NCBI GenBank assembly: GCA_034769895.1
Contig: CM068373.1
Location: 437,949,080 to 438,013,079, forward strand
Direction: 5' to 3'
Source of the DNA: Magicicada septendecula
Lineage: Eukaryota > Arthropoda > Insecta > Hemiptera > Cicadidae
Length of the DNA stretch: 64,000 bases
Shown here piece after piece: positions 11,770 to 25,300 of this stretch. The notes beneath the pieces are model-generated. The model was given only the letters and a program-made list of their open reading frames with translations, was not told the DNA's origin and made no database searches. Every line of letters begins with the position of its first letter. Position 1 is the first letter of the stretch. A program made the position numbers and the translations under genes.

Positions 11770-13385
11770 ATAACCTCTTCTCTTGAGTTATAACAGAGGG
11801 AACCCAAAGTAATTGGTTCGGCCAATTACTTCAGGCTGCCTTATTCGGGACGAGCTGAAATTTAAACAGAACAACACACAGTAAATATAAAAGGAATCAG
11901 GGAAGGGAAAACTGTTGATTTATGTACTCAGTATATGTGTGCAACAAGAAGATTTCCCTTTATTAAACATTTAAAAAAAAACAAATGACATTTACTCAAA
12001 AGACAGATCCCATTACATTATTAATTAAATTATTAACTTGTTTAAATTGCTTTATATAGACTGTGGGATCACAACAAATTATATTTAGCTTTTCCCCGGA
12101 TCCGGGTAACCATTTGGTATTTAGTCTTTAAACTTTAAAAATTAATTATATTCAATTCAAGATATTAGCTTGCAAGACTGTTACTTTTACTTTTACTTTT
12201 ACTTTTAAGTTTCATTATTATTCCATTTGAAGAATGGTATTAATTATACTACGATACGTTAAAATCTAAACTGTTACAATTGTAAGAAGCCTGAATAGTT
12301 ACAATTAAATTCTTAGATATAAATTTTTATATTCTTATAAAGTCAATCGTCTCTGAAAGTCTCTTTAAGAGAGTATTGTGTTACAATTACTATTATTATT
12401 ATTCCTCGATAGACGTGCTATCGAGTCACCTTTAATTTGGGATGTAGAAGTCTCCTCCATATGGTTACATCTTGGGAATCCTAAGAGCGTCGTCCTCGTC
12501 TAGGTCTGGTCTCAGTTGTTCACGGCTTAAACGTCTGCAGGATAGAGTGGGCCTTCTACACAGGTACTCGTTGATTCTCAGATGTCTCGAACTGCATTAT
12601 CGGTCGGGTCTACTAGAGTTGTAATTCTGATGATTCATGTCTCCAGGCAGGATGTTGTGAAGAGTCGTCAATCGGAGAAGATAGCTGTTATAGTTATTAA
12701 CACTCGTACTATTGGTTGTCACATATTTCTTCTTGTTACAACGTTTTTTAATTTTTCTTTTTCTTAACGTTACATATTACACTCTTTTGTAGCAGTTAGT
12801 AAAATACATAAGAATTAATCCAAACTAATAACCAATCACATAACATTTCAACAGAGCATTTCGCTCGTGCGTGTGCACTGCTTGGAGTCGTCATAGCGAG
12901 AGCGAGATTTTTCGTCCGCTACCACTGGTACAGGACAATAGATAGTGGGGTGTTTATTCCGCGAGAATATAGTCCCGGTCTCTCTCTAAATAAAACTTTT
13001 TATTTATACAAACTATCGCTAGATAAAAATACATCATTTAAATTAGTTGTTTTCGTGACTATCTGTGTCTTCAGATTCTTTAATTATTAACATTATTTTT
13101 CTATATTATTTTAATTACAGAAGACTCGGTAAACATGTCGAGTCCGGTATCAACAGGTAGGCGCCTGATAACAAGCAAAGGGTTAAATGCGACAATAATA
13201 ATTATTTACAATATGTCTTTTCTTTACCGTTTCTTTGCTCTTATTAATTACTACTTCCATTCACACTTAGTACCTACATGTTTTTTATTATCATTGTGAG
13301 ATTTAAATGGTTAATTGTTCGCAACTTAAAATTTTTTTATTATGTCTTTATTTTTTTTATAATTGTCACAATTTAAATCGTCACA
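11770..13385. mobile_element. 1.6-kb unclassified insertion with ACCTT target duplication
   Basis: The pol codons for 'VRDL' end at 11769 and 'RAFLGLVGYYR' resumes at 13391. The five bases ACCTT occur on both sides (11765-11769 and 13386-13390), so removing one copy plus the insert restores the reading frame. The insert begins ATAACCTCTT and ends TCGTCACA; no terminal inverted repeats and no TG start are visible. It holds an (ACTTTT)n run at about 12180, a promoter-like GC-richer zone at 12850-12990 with AATAAA at about 12988, and no long frame. A solo LTR with an altered start, or a non-autonomous DNA element, are both possible. Confidence 0.55.
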
Positions 13386-14645
13386 ACCTTCGAGCCTTCC
13401 TAGGCTTAGTTGGGTACTACCGTAGTTTATTAAACATTTTGCTGATATAGCTAAACCTCTAACTGAATTAATAACGAAGGATACAGACTTTGTTTGGAAT
13501 AATTCTCAAGAAGAAGCTTTTAAAACGTTAAGTACCGCCTTATGTGAAGAGCCTGTCTTAAAATACCCTCATTTCACCAAACCTTTTATTTTAATCACCG
13601 ACGCTTCAGTAATTGCAGTAGGAGCTGTTTTGTCCCAATAATATAACGGACATGAACATCCTGTAGCATATGCTAGCCACCAGCTTAATAAAGCTGAAAG
13701 GAATTATGGCGCGACAGAGAGGGAGCTTCTTGCGTAGTATGGGCTACCAATTATTTTTAGATTTTACGGTAGACGCTTTGTAGCTATTACAGACCATGCA
13801 GCGCTAAGATGGCTTCTTAATTTGAAAGATCCATCATTGTGACTTACACGCTGGGCTCTTAGATTAACTGAATTTGATTACGCAGTTTTACTTAAGCCTG
13901 GCAAGAAACACTTAAACACCAACGCACTAAGTAGACACGTGAACGTTGTAGCCATACCTTTGGTATCTAAATATGACGTACTTAGGAAATAACCGAATGA
14001 CAAGTTTTTCCAGGAGCAAAAACAAAACCTTAATAATGCTTATAAAGTGACTGAAGACGGATTACTATATAATACTGAGTTTGAACAACCCCGTGTAGTT
14101 ATACCCAGGGCATTGGTTACACAAGTCATATCACAACATCATGATACTACATTTTCTGGTCACCAAGGCATTAAAAAGACCATAGGTATTATTAAAGAAA
14201 GATATTTCTGGCCCACTTTAGTAAAAGATGTGACAGAATACGTAGGAGCGTGTGTATCATGTAGTTAGAGAAAATCCGGAAAACGGGTAAGAGCAGCGTT
14301 AGCAAAATTCCCCGCAGCCACAGAACCCTTTGAATCTGTATCAATGGACATTGTAGGTCCACTTCCCTTGAGTAACTGAGGGAATAAGTATCTGTTAACT
14401 TTTACTGATATTCATGTGAGATTATTGCACATGAATTGACGTAATTTTATATCATCATTATTCAAAGGAGTATGCACTTTGTTAGGAATTCTAAAACTTA
14501 GAACCACCCCTTATCACCCACAGTCCAACGGCCTAATTGAGAGATTGCATAAGACTTTAGCAGATGTGATTTCCCATTTTCTTTCGCCCGATGGTAAAAA
14601 TTTGGATGAGATTGTCCCTTTTGCGTTAATGGCGTACAGGATTGA
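13386..14645 (+). pseudogene. pol: RNase H and integrase region (Gypsy-A pol)
   Basis: After 'RAFLGLVGYY' the RNase H domain is seen as 'FILITDASVIAVGAVLSQ' (first catalytic Asp), 'KAERNYGATERELL' (catalytic Glu), and 'AITDHAALRWLL'. The chromosomal order continues into integrase with its zinc-binding amino terminus ('HHDTTFSGHQGIKKT', 'CVSC'), 'SVSMDIVGPLPL' with the first catalytic Asp, and 'YHPQSNGLIERLHKTL' with the catalytic Glu. The central SD(N/Q)G block is missing, deleted at about 14440-14480. In-frame stops occur at about 13640, 13736, 13841, 13990 and 14266, plus several frameshifts. Similarity stops abruptly after 'ALMAYR' at 14644. Confidence 0.75.
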
Positions 14646-15345
14646 GTAGAGGGAAAATGGGGGTTCAAAGCCACAAAGGAATGCCGCCTTCTTAAAAAAC
14701 AATAAAAAACACTAAAAAACATGATCTAAGAGATGACGCCGCCACCGCTGGACCCGCAGCATCCCAATGGACCACAGCACCGCGAATTTCCGTGAATAAA
14801 TTTTTTAATTTTTTTTATTTGGTTTTTTATTTTTTTAATTAAATTGATTTGCATATCAAGGGGGTGGGATGAGGTTCAATGGACCACCAGCATCCGTGAA
14901 TATAATTTTTTATTTTTTTAAGAAAGCTGATTTGCATATCAGTGGGTGGTGTTGGGTGGGTGGTTTTTTTTATTTCATATCAGTGGCTGGTGGTGGGTGG
15001 GAGGTTCCAACTCGATGCATTATAGTGTATATTAAAATATATGATCAGGTGTACCAACCTTTGCATGAGTTCAAATTTGTCGTGTGTTATAATGTATATT
15101 AAATCTATATGATCAGGTGTACCAACCTCTGTATTATTATTATAGTGTATAGATATTTTATATGAGCAGGGTTGTCAACATTTTCTGTGACGGGGGGGGG
15201 GAATTCAAATATGTGTTATATAGTGTATATATTAAATTATATGATCAGGGTTACCAATCTTACATTATTGTGTGTGTGTATAGAGCAGATCTGCCAACAT
15301 TTTTTTCTCTTCTGTAGTGGGAAATTCAAACTATATGATCATAAT
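14646..15345. repeat. Low-complexity region with degenerate tandem repeats
   Basis: Two diverged copies of a module ending in 'TGGACCAC.. GCA..CCGTGAATA' followed by long T/A runs lie at 14750-14830 and 14860-14930. From about 15018 a unit of roughly 60-80 bp containing TATAGTGTATATTAAA and ATGATCAGGTGTACCAAC recurs at about 15018, 15087, 15135, 15215 and 15265 with decay. There is no coding potential. Confidence 0.55.
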
Positions 15346-15618
15346 TGTTACTCTCTCTCTCTCTCTCTCTCTCACACATTTGAATGTAAGTAAAACTATC
15401 TCTCTCTTGTTGTCAAACGTTATGTTCAAACCGTTTTCTCCTCTCCCTCTCTCTCTTTCTCTCTATCTCTCTCTCTCTCACTGTGTACATTGAGTAAATA
15501 ATTTTAGCTCTCTCTCTCTCTCTCACACACGTCGTGTATGTCTCTCTCTCTCTGTGGTCAGTACCGTGCGCATGTATACGAAATTAGAAAGTTTATATTT
15601 ATTCGACAAATATTAACG

Positions 15619-15693
<75 letters not shown>

Positions 15694-15870
15694 GAGTCAA
15701 CTGTGTCAACAAATAGTAACGTCCTCTCTCTCTCTCTCTCTCTCACTCTCATGCGTTTCAACTATGCAAGGTTTCATACCCTTTCTCCTGTCTCTCTCTC
15801 GTACATTGAGTAGTCGGTGTGATGAGTAAATAATTTTAGCTCTCTCTCTCGTTGTCAAAACGTCGTCTTC
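15346..15870. repeat. (CT)n microsatellite block
   Basis: Several pure or near-pure CT runs are present; the longest covers about 15620-15688. They are separated by short unique pieces that include repeated phrases such as GTACATTGAGTA and GAGTAAATAATTTTAGCTCTCT (about 15490, 15825). Reading frames here are Ser/Leu or Arg/Glu repeats forced by the microsatellite, not genes. Confidence 0.9.
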
Positions 15871-15927
15871 ATTTTTCAATGTATTAAATAATTAATTAAT
15901 AGTTTTATAATGCAGTCAGTGTGATTG

Positions 15928-16638
15928 ATCCTTGTTAGAAATATATATATATTTGGCAAATATTAACTATGTATGTGTGTTGTTGTCAATGAACTACTTA
16001 CCTGTGTGCTGTTACAGATGACAAATCCATACGTTAACGGCGTAGCAATCTTCAATACACTCTTCTTCATGTGGTACAATACTTCTGTTTTAAGGTTGCA
16101 GTTTACACACACATAGGTTCAGTAGTGTATAGCGAAATAAATTAAAATTATACACACACATGAAAACGGTGGTTGAAATTCATACAAATCTTCTGATGTA
16201 ACAGTTCACAAAATAAATTAATTGTACACAACGGTGGTTGAAATTCATACAAATCTTCTGATGTAACAGTTCCCACAAGTAATACAGTTCACAAAAATAA
16301 AAAAAAATATAATCGTTCTAGTGTTAACGTTTGCTACAACAGTACACACATAGGTTCAGTGGTGTATAGCGAAATAAAGTAAATTATACACACATGAAAA
16401 CGGTGGTTGAAATTCATACAAATCTTCTGATCTTGTTAGGGGGAGGTCTGTATATGATTTTAGAAATATATATATATTCGGCAAATATTAACTATGTATG
16501 TGTGTTGTTGTCAATGAAGTAATGACAGGTGTCTACTCTCTTTCTCGCAGACGGCAGAAGAAATTCCTACTTTATAATGTAATTACCTGTGTGTGTGCTG
16601 TGACAGATGACAAATCCATACGTTAACGGCTTAACAAA

Positions 16639-16701
<63 letters not shown>

Positions 16702-17230
16702 ACATTGAACAGATGCGTCTTCGTTAGTAAAATGTACAAATCACAAGACTTTATGTGAACGTCGAAGGGTACAAAGAAAATATGTAAAACAAAAAATACA
16801 GAATATATGAATTGCTATATTTACACATTATTAAATCAACACCACTGTATAGAAAGATTAACTATGTGCACACACACACACACACACACACAACGATACA
16901 GAAGTATTCACTACATTAAGCCAAGTCATTGATTCGGTGCGTCCTACTTTCTAATCCCTGATGGTAAAACCTAAGACAAAATCATACAATCAGTAGTAAT
17001 AATACAAAATCACTGTTTTATTAATTTAAAATACTGTATGAAAGAGTGGTGTGTAATTTTCATCCAAAATATGTAAAACAAAAATACAGATTATATGATA
17101 AGTAAATTGTATGTATATATCACTGAATAATAATAATATAATCGTTCTAGTGTTAACGTTTGCTGCAACAGGTAACGCAGGTTACAAATAATTACATATA
17201 GGTTCAGAGGTGTATAGTGAAATAAATTAA
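15928..17230. repeat. Local duplications interspersed with (CA)n
   Basis: A segment containing GGCAAATATTAACTATGTAT and TTGTTGTCAATGAA occurs at 15931-15991 and 16457-16518, and 'CAGATGACAAATCCATACG' recurs at 16014 and 16605. Another module with 'GGTTCAGTGGTGTATAGCG' and 'ACGGTGGTTGAAATTCATAC' is present at about 16116-16205, 16227-16275 (partial) and 16350-16432, with a more diverged piece at 17200-17225. (CA)n runs lie at 16649-16695 and 16868-16893. The pattern implies repeated local segmental duplication. Confidence 0.65.
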
Positions 17231-17704
17231 AAATAGAAATTAATTCCTCATAAGTTAATGTCCTTTCAAATGGTATTCATCAAAACTTTGTAAATTAGAA
17301 TCTGCACTACAGTCAAACATACGCACACACAGTGATAAAAATTGTTTATTAAAAGTAGTTTGTTACCTTAACAAGTACTGTTATCCTACGCCGTTGGGGT
17401 CCTCATACCTCGAAACACGAGATGTAGGTCGCTGGGGTTTTTATAAATTGTTTATCAAGTCTTTTAGAAATGGTCTTATAGTTGAGCTTGGCCTGTTGAC
17501 TATTGCTTTTAATTTTGTATTTTCTACAGGTGTTAACCGTTTCGGAAAAAAAACCATTTATGGAGAATACGGTCCTCCTGTTTTGATGAGGTGTTTAGTC
17601 TATGATCCATCCTTCTTGTTCCTATAATAATAATAATAATAACAGTACCTGCTTCATTATAATATACATTATGTGCTATATATAAATATATACATAAGGC
17701 TTTC

Positions 17705-17749
<45 letters not shown>

Positions 17750-18160
17750 CACAGCACAGCACAGCACATACCATAAATCCAGAACAGGAAAGGTATTATA
17801 ACAAACATTACGAAAACAAGTACGTATGGTCACGTACATAGATCAACGTTTAAACAAACAGATTAATACCTGAATAACTTTTTTTTTAAACAGGACAGCG
17901 TATTATCTATATAACGTTCTGTTTCAGATAAGAATAGTTTGAATATAAAATGAAAGGGTGCGTTGTATTTTGTTATGAGAAAATGCATTTCTAAATTTCG
18001 TTACATTTGTAAATTACAGAATTGTTCTTCAACTACAGTCACAATCGTTCAGTTTCATTAACATTTGAAAATTGATGGATTTGGTACTCGATATATTCTA
18101 CTCTCACAGTATTTTCATTGATACATTTCAGAAACTGAGTACAGAATAAATCTACAATCA
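17231..18160. other. Non-coding region with (CA)n and CAGCA runs
   Basis: A (CA)n run covers about 17707-17747 and is followed by a short CAGCA repeat to 17766. A TAA/TAATAA run lies at about 17627-17641. No gene is supported. Confidence 0.6.
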
Positions 18161-18803
18161 CCCAGGCGGAATCATTAAGTTTTACAAAAGATCTTATTGA
18201 TCAGACGTATGAGTAATTATATTAATCCTTATGTAGCAAATACGCACGCATTCGTAAAATACAGCACTCAGGTGTAGGGCAATTGATCCTTTTTGTATTG
18301 AACGTATTTAAGTAGACCTACTCGTGATATCAGTAAATTCTGTCTAAACGTCATCTCAACGGAATCATTAAGTTTTACAAAGGTCTTATTGATCAGACGT
18401 ATGAGTAATTATATTAATCCTTATGTAGCAAATACGCACGCATTCATAAAATACAGCACTCAGGTGTAGGGCAATTAATCCTTTTTGTATTGAACGTATT
18501 TAAGTAGGCCTACTCGTGATATCAGTAAATTCTGTCTAAATGTATAGTACATAAACGTACCCGGTAATCGCTTCTTGAGTCGTAGTCATTCTTAAACTCG
18601 ACATAACTACTTGTGTTACTCGATTGATGTTCATGTTAAACGATTGATGACTAAGTAGGCCTACTCGTGATATCAGTAAATTCTGTCTAAATGTATAGTA
18701 CATAAACGTACCCGGTAATCGCTTCTTGAGTCGTAGTCATTCTTAAACTCGACATAACTACTTGTGTTACTCGATTGATGTTCATGTTAAACGATTGATG
18801 ACT
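18161..18803. repeat. Two overlapping tandem duplications
   Basis: A unit beginning GGAATCATTAAGTTTTACAA occurs at 18168 and again at 18361, an offset of 193 bp. A second unit beginning AAGTAGGCCTACTCGTGATA occurs at 18502 and 18653, an offset of 151 bp, and its start overlaps the end of the first duplication. The second pair appears almost identical, so it is the younger event. Confidence 0.8.
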
Positions 18804-19236
18804 CATGTAATAATACAGATTAACCTCGTATAATAATAATGACAGGACAGCGTATTTAGAACACTTAAAATTGGAAATCTACAAACACATCAAAAATATC
18901 TGTCAAACCCCTATCAAACAAAAACACCGTTCTTATCGAGAGACAACAGTAACTGACCTAAGCACATGTGCTTCATTAGGCAACAGACCAAAAAATCAAA
19001 TAGACGACTATAAGCTCAATTTAAATAAAATCTGAATATTCAATAAAATTATGTTTTTTTACTTAGTAACATATGCAAATCTTTTACTTACCTCTTAAAT
19101 GTTGTTGTTGTTATACGCACAATAGTCGATTGTACGATGAGTGTCTCATACAAATGAGAAATAGTGACATGTCGTCTTGTGTGTGTATATATATCATACG
19201 GCGGTAGCGTACACGTTTGAAAGTTGATGCACATTA

Positions 19237-19315
<79 letters not shown>

Positions 19316-19731
19316 TTCTGATTACTATAAAAATAATTGCATGTATGTTCAGAGGTTTGGTGTCTAAATCGATGCATTTTACTTTCACCTTCTAATTTGA
19401 CACATGGCTTACTTTCATACAGAAATAGCTATCGCCCATATCCGTCTACGAGTGTTGCTAAACGAAATTAAAAATGCTGTAATACATAACGTCCAGTGAA
19501 ATAGATATGGTATGTTTTTAGGACAGCCAAAAGCATGAAAGTATTATTTAAATCTGTTATCTGCTTCTGTATGGAAGTCATCTATAAATATCAGGTCAGT
19601 GCGACACAACGTAATTGGACCTAACATGATTCATGCCAACGTGTGCGCTCGTTGTGTGTGCGTGTGCGTCTGTGTGTTCGTGTGTGCGCGCGTTGCGTGT
19701 TTGGTTACGTTGCGTATGCGTCTGTGTGTGT

Positions 19732-19762
<31 letters not shown>

Positions 19763-19914
19763 CACGTCGGATGTGTGATTACGTGTGCGTATGTGTGTGT
19801 TCGTGTGTGCGCGCGTCGGATCGTGACATAGTATTCGTAATGACCGAGGCACGTCCTTTATTGCATAAGAATATTCAGGTAGAGCAGAGCAGACACGTTT
19901 ACGCAATATCAAGT

Positions 19915-19956
<42 letters not shown>

Positions 19957-20480
19957 GAATCAGATGTTTTGTATACGTTCTAGGTGAAAAACTACTGGGG
20001 TGTCTCTGACTTTAGTTGGAAATAAATAACATTACAGATATTGATATGGTACTATGAGTAGCCTATACGTGAATACTATACATCAGACTGCCTGTATCTG
20101 TCATTAGCAATCTAACGTTACGACGGCAGCATAACGATAATGAAAGTCATACATTATCGTTATTTTGTCTAAACTATGTTAACTTCACACACACGCGCGC
20201 GCGCGCGCGCGGAAATGGAGGAAGAACTAGCATAGGAAATACAATTAAGTGTAACAATAAAAGAAGTGATTGGAAAGCCAACTGTGGGTGTCGAGACAAA
20301 ACTCTTGCTTGTTCCTGAGTTGATAGGAGCGTCTGAGGGCAAAGTTATGCAAGAGGTTGTTGACGAGAACCAAACAAACTTGGATCAGCCAGTAGTGTTT
20401 AGGTCATCAGTACATGACGCAACGGGAGTGATAGGTCCAATTAGGTTTGTTACACGTTGTGTCGCACTGACATGATATTT
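18804..20480. repeat. Microsatellite-rich non-coding region
   Basis: (CT)n at 19240-19278 runs straight into (CA)n to 19313. (GT)n with interruptions covers 19722-19761, (CA)n 19915-19954, and a CG dinucleotide run about 20193-20211. A frame open for about 60 codons at 18850-19030 has no recognisable domain. The ORFs called across the GT/CA runs are Cys-Val or Thr-His repeats without biological support. Confidence 0.75.
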
Positions 20481-20484
20481 ATAG

Positions 20485-20770
20485 ATGACCTCCATACAAA
20501 TACAACAGCATAAAAATCATGTTAAATATCAAATTATCACATGTTAGGTTAAAATGCAGTCCATTCACGTTTCATGTTAGGTTAAAATGCAAACAAACAC
20601 ACACCCCCATACAAATACAACAGAATAAAAATCATGTTAAATATCAAATTATCACATGTTAGGTTAAAATGCAGTCCATTCACGTTTCATGTTAGGTTAA
20701 AATGCAAACAAACACACACACGTGTATGTTATTTAAATTATTATTTAAATAACATACACACGTGTTAGGT
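20485..20770. repeat. 115-bp tandem duplication followed by an AT palindrome
   Basis: A unit with CATACAAATACAACAG and two copies of 'CATGTTAGGTTAAAATGCA' spans 20493-20604 and is repeated at 20608-20719. It is followed at about 20718-20765 by an inverted repeat whose arms contain ATGTTATTTAAAT and ATTTAAATAACAT around a 4-bp centre, flanked by CACGTGT on both sides. Such a structure can extrude as a cruciform. Confidence 0.7.
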
Positions 20771-20785
20771 TGCCGGCGAAAGTCT

Positions 20786-21590
<805 letters not shown>

Positions 21591-21743
21591 ACCAAGAACG
21601 TTGCAGTCAACTAGCTCGGGGGCTCTGGACGACGTGTCGCTCGCGAATGTTGAGATAAGGCTACTGTTCCCTTAACCGGGTCGAGGATTGTGAAATAAAT
21701 TGCATGACGTAACAAGTGACTTTACGAACAGCTGCCCTCTTGC

Positions 21744-22000
21744 CCTACTTCAACAGCACTCCACCACCTCCCCCCGCCGGTCCATAGATGCCTCGGATCC
21801 TCCCTACGTTGTACGCAGATGCCGCGAAGGGGGGTACTGTTGTCGTAGTGTGTGTGTGTTTGTGATACTGTTGCGCAATATGATGCAACGGTTCCACCTG
21901 ACCTACTTCAACAGCTCCCCCCTCACTGCCATCGATGGCCTCGGATTCTCCCCACGTTGTACGCGGAGGCCGCGGAGGGGTGTAAGGTTGTCGTAGTGTG
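21744..22000. repeat. Two-copy tandem repeat at the Polinton left side
   Basis: A unit with CCTACTTCAACAGC, 'GCCTCGGAT', 'ACGTTGTACGC' and 'GTTGTCGTAGTGTGTG' occurs at about 21744-21858 and again at 21899-22000, an offset of about 155 bp. It lies between the microsatellite desert and the polymerase gene and may belong to the Polinton terminal region. Confidence 0.6.
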
Positions 22001-22235
22001 TGCGCGCGCAAATGTTTTGCAAACCCCCTCCCTCTCTCTTGTTTTACTAACGAGCGTAACTGTTACACCATACTCTTGCGCAACGATACGATGCAACGTG
22101 GGAATAACAGGCACACTCGAGGAAGATTGAAAACACATGGCCAGCACTAGCGTGAGAAAGAGAGTAAAAGGACTTTCCCACGCTGTAAACCGGAGGTGAA
22201 CCAAAAGCCTCGAATAAGGTTGCGCAATAATATGC
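21870..22235. promoter_or_regulatory. GTTGC...GCAAC inverted motifs upstream of the Polinton polymerase
   Basis: GTTGC-N10-GCAAC lies at 21870-21889 and a CTTGC-N13-GCAAC version at 22075-22097, with a half-site-like GTTGCGCAATAATATG at 22219-22234. The same motif class recurs ahead of the next gene (26133-26378). Repetition ahead of two transcription starts suggests a protein-binding element. Function is inferred. Confidence 0.4.
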
Positions 22236-22365
22236 TCGTGCCAATAAGTTGTACAGATTTACCGCCTCAGATTTTAGTTAGCAGCTGGACACGCTGCTGA
22301 AAACAAGTGATTTTATAACCGTCAAAAAAGTGCGTTTGATTCCGTGTAAGTCGTAGTACAGAACC

Positions 22366-25300
22366 ATGGCGGTATACGCAACTCGTACGATCGCGCTCGT
22401 GCTTAACGTGTGTGTAAAAACGATAAAGTATATCGATTTCGAAGACGGCGTGGACACAGTGTCCGTATTGTTGGACAGAATGGCGGACGTTATTCCCGAC
22501 GACGTGCGAGCGGAATCACGCGATATAGGGCACAGTTTCAACTGGTACCTGGCAGTACGTGTCGTATTCAAGAAACTCGTATCCGATCGCGAACTGGAGC
22601 AGACGGCAGTGTTTTGTTCACGTATGCAACTCGTTTTACCTGCGGCAGAGGACGCTGAAGACGTAAACGAACAGTACACGGAGTGCGTGGAAAAAGTGCT
22701 CGAAACGGTTTCGAAGTTCACTCGCGAAGGTTGGGGATGGGTCGAGAACGGGATCTTGGCCGTCGAAGTTAACTTGTTTAAATATCGTCCTCTCACCGTA
22801 TCCAATTACATATCGACACCGAAGAAATTATTAAGTAAGAAAGCGGTAGTGAACGTGCAAAATCTACACGACGAGAAATGCTTCCTCTGGTCTGTTTTAG
22901 CCGGGTTACATCTGATCGCGTCTAACTCCAACCGCGCGTCTCGATACAGACAGTACGAAAAAGAGCTGAATATGGAGGGGATCGACTATCCGGTGCCGGT
23001 GACTCAAATTTAAAAATTTGAAAGACAAAATGCGAACATTTCGGTGAACGTGTTCGGTTACGAAAGCGAAATCAACAAGTCCGGATATAGAAAAGACGAA
23101 GTGTACCCTATTCGGATAACCGAGCACAAAGACAGGACACACGTGAATCTTTTATTACTGAGTAAGGAGGAAGGCCTCAAACATTATTGCGCCATTAGAA
23201 ACTTGTCCCGTTTGCTGTACACATTAACGAAAAGTAAGTCGGTTTCGTTCCACTGCAATTACTGCTTGCAACGATTTCGCGACAATACGGAAGCTGAAAT
23301 GGCGCGAAAACGACTCGAGGATCACGAGGTACTCTGCACGGCGCACGGAACGCAAAATGTCGAACTGCCGACCGGAAAACCACGGCCGTATGTATTTTAA
23401 GGACTACACGAAGTGTCACAGAGTACCGTACACGGTTTACGCGGACTTTGAATCTTTTCTTCGCCCAGTGTCCGGATGTACGCGCGAAGAAGATAGATCG
23501 CACTCGCAGGACATTGCGCATCACGTCCCGTGCAGTTTCTGCTACGTGATCGTCGATTGGACGGGGAAGCCGTAAAAGAACCCGTCCTGTACCGCAGCGG
23601 CGGCGGCGGCGGCGGCGGCGGCGGTAATGACGTGGTGGATACGTTTCTACGGACTCTTCGCGAAGACGTGCAGCGACTCGAACGCTATTTCTACAGACCG
23701 CTCCGCATGACCGACGACAACGAACGCGATTTCCAGAACGCCACCACCTGTCATCTATGCAAGAAGAGTATCGAACGCGGCGACGACGCGGACGACAAAG
23801 TGCGAAACCACGATCACGTGACGGGCGAGTACTTGGGAGCCGCGCACAACGGGTGCAATTTAAACTATAACGTGCTGCAACACGTTCCCGTGTTCTTCCA
23901 TAACCTGCGCGGGTACGATTGTCACCATCTCGTCCAAGCGTTCGGGAAATTTCAAACACTACGAAATCAAGTGTATATCCACGACCAGCAAGCGGTACGT
24001 GTCCGTGTCCCTCGGCCGTCTCCGCTTTCTCGATTCCGCGCAGTTTATGAACGCGTCGTTGGAAAAGTTGGCGAAGAACTTGCTAAAAGATAAATTTAAA
24101 ATACTACCACAGTGCATGCGAACCGACGGAAATAACGAAGACGAAGACGAAGAACGCGTTGAACTGCTGGTCAGAAAGGGGGTCTACCCGTCTGACGGAC
24201 GAAAGGAAGTTCGAGGACGTGTCTTTGCCCGCGCCGGAACATTTCTACAACCGTCTTGCCGAGACGTCCGTGTCGGACGAAGATTACGCGCACGCGCAAA
24301 ACGTGTGAACGGTTTTCGGGATGCCAACGTTAGGCGAGTATCACGACCTCTACCTGAAAACCGACGTGTTGCTATTGGCCGACGTATTGAAAAACTTCCG
24401 TGAAACCAGCTTGCAATACTACGAAATCGATCCGTGCAACGTGTACTCCGCGCCGGGACTCGCGTGAAAAGCCATGTTGAAAATGACAGGGATTCGACTG
24501 GAACTACTGCAAGTTATAATCATGTACCTGTTCGCGGAGAGCGGGTTAAGAGGGGGTACCGCGAGGGGAGGCCAACAACCCTTACGTACCGGACTACGAT
24601 TGCGAACGCGAAAACAATTACCTCTTCTACTTGGACTGTACAAACCTGTACGGCACCGCGATGAGACTGCCATTACCCCACTGCCGATTCCGATGGTTGG
24701 AACGTGAAGAAATCGACGCGTTAGATTTGAGCATGGTAGGCGCTGAAGACGAAATCGGCTATATCCTCAACGTCGATCTAGGTTATCCCCGCCGGCTACA
24801 CGACCTACAGTCGGACTACCCGTTAGCGCCGGAACGCAGAAAGGTCGGCGAGCACGAATTGTCCGCATACAGCAAACGTTTTAACTATATGAAAAATTTC
24901 AATTTACCCATCACCGGCACTGTAAAGAAACTAATCACCAGTCTCGAGGATAAGACAAACTATATCGTCCACTATAGAACGTTGCGGCTGTATCTGAAAC
25001 TCGGGATGACATTGAAAGCCGTTAATCGCGTGTTAGCGTTCAGTCAGAGTGCGTGGAAGAAGCCGTTCATTGACTTTAACACGGAAAAACGGAAAGCCGC
25101 GGTAAACAAATTTCGAAAAAGACTTTTTTAAACTAATGATTAACGCGGTGTACGGCAAATTATTAGATAACGTCCGGAAACGTATAGATTTTCGTTTAGT
25201 CACCATCGAACGTAAAATGTTAACACTGATCGCGAGCCCGAGATTCGTGCACGCGAACGTGTACAACAAAGACTTGGTAGGCGTAATGATGAAAAAGAGA

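Larger units (their letters stand above)
5404..14645 (+). mobile_element. Gypsy-A: decayed Ty3/gypsy retrotransposon with two internal insertions
   Basis: In order there are a candidate 5' LTR, a primer-binding-like site, gag with zinc knuckles, protease, reverse transcriptase, RNase H and integrase, all on the plus strand in the Ty3/gypsy order. Foreign sequence interrupts the element inside the protease (about 8746-10139) and between reverse transcriptase and RNase H (11770-13385). It is truncated inside the integrase at about 14645, where the reading frame runs into an unrelated low-complexity region; no 3' LTR is visible. Numerous stops and frameshifts show that it is non-functional. Confidence 0.8.

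Noticed and set aside
11770-13385. Interpretation as a simple solo LTR
   Set aside because: The ends do not read TG...CA relative to the 5-bp duplication, so I left it unclassified.
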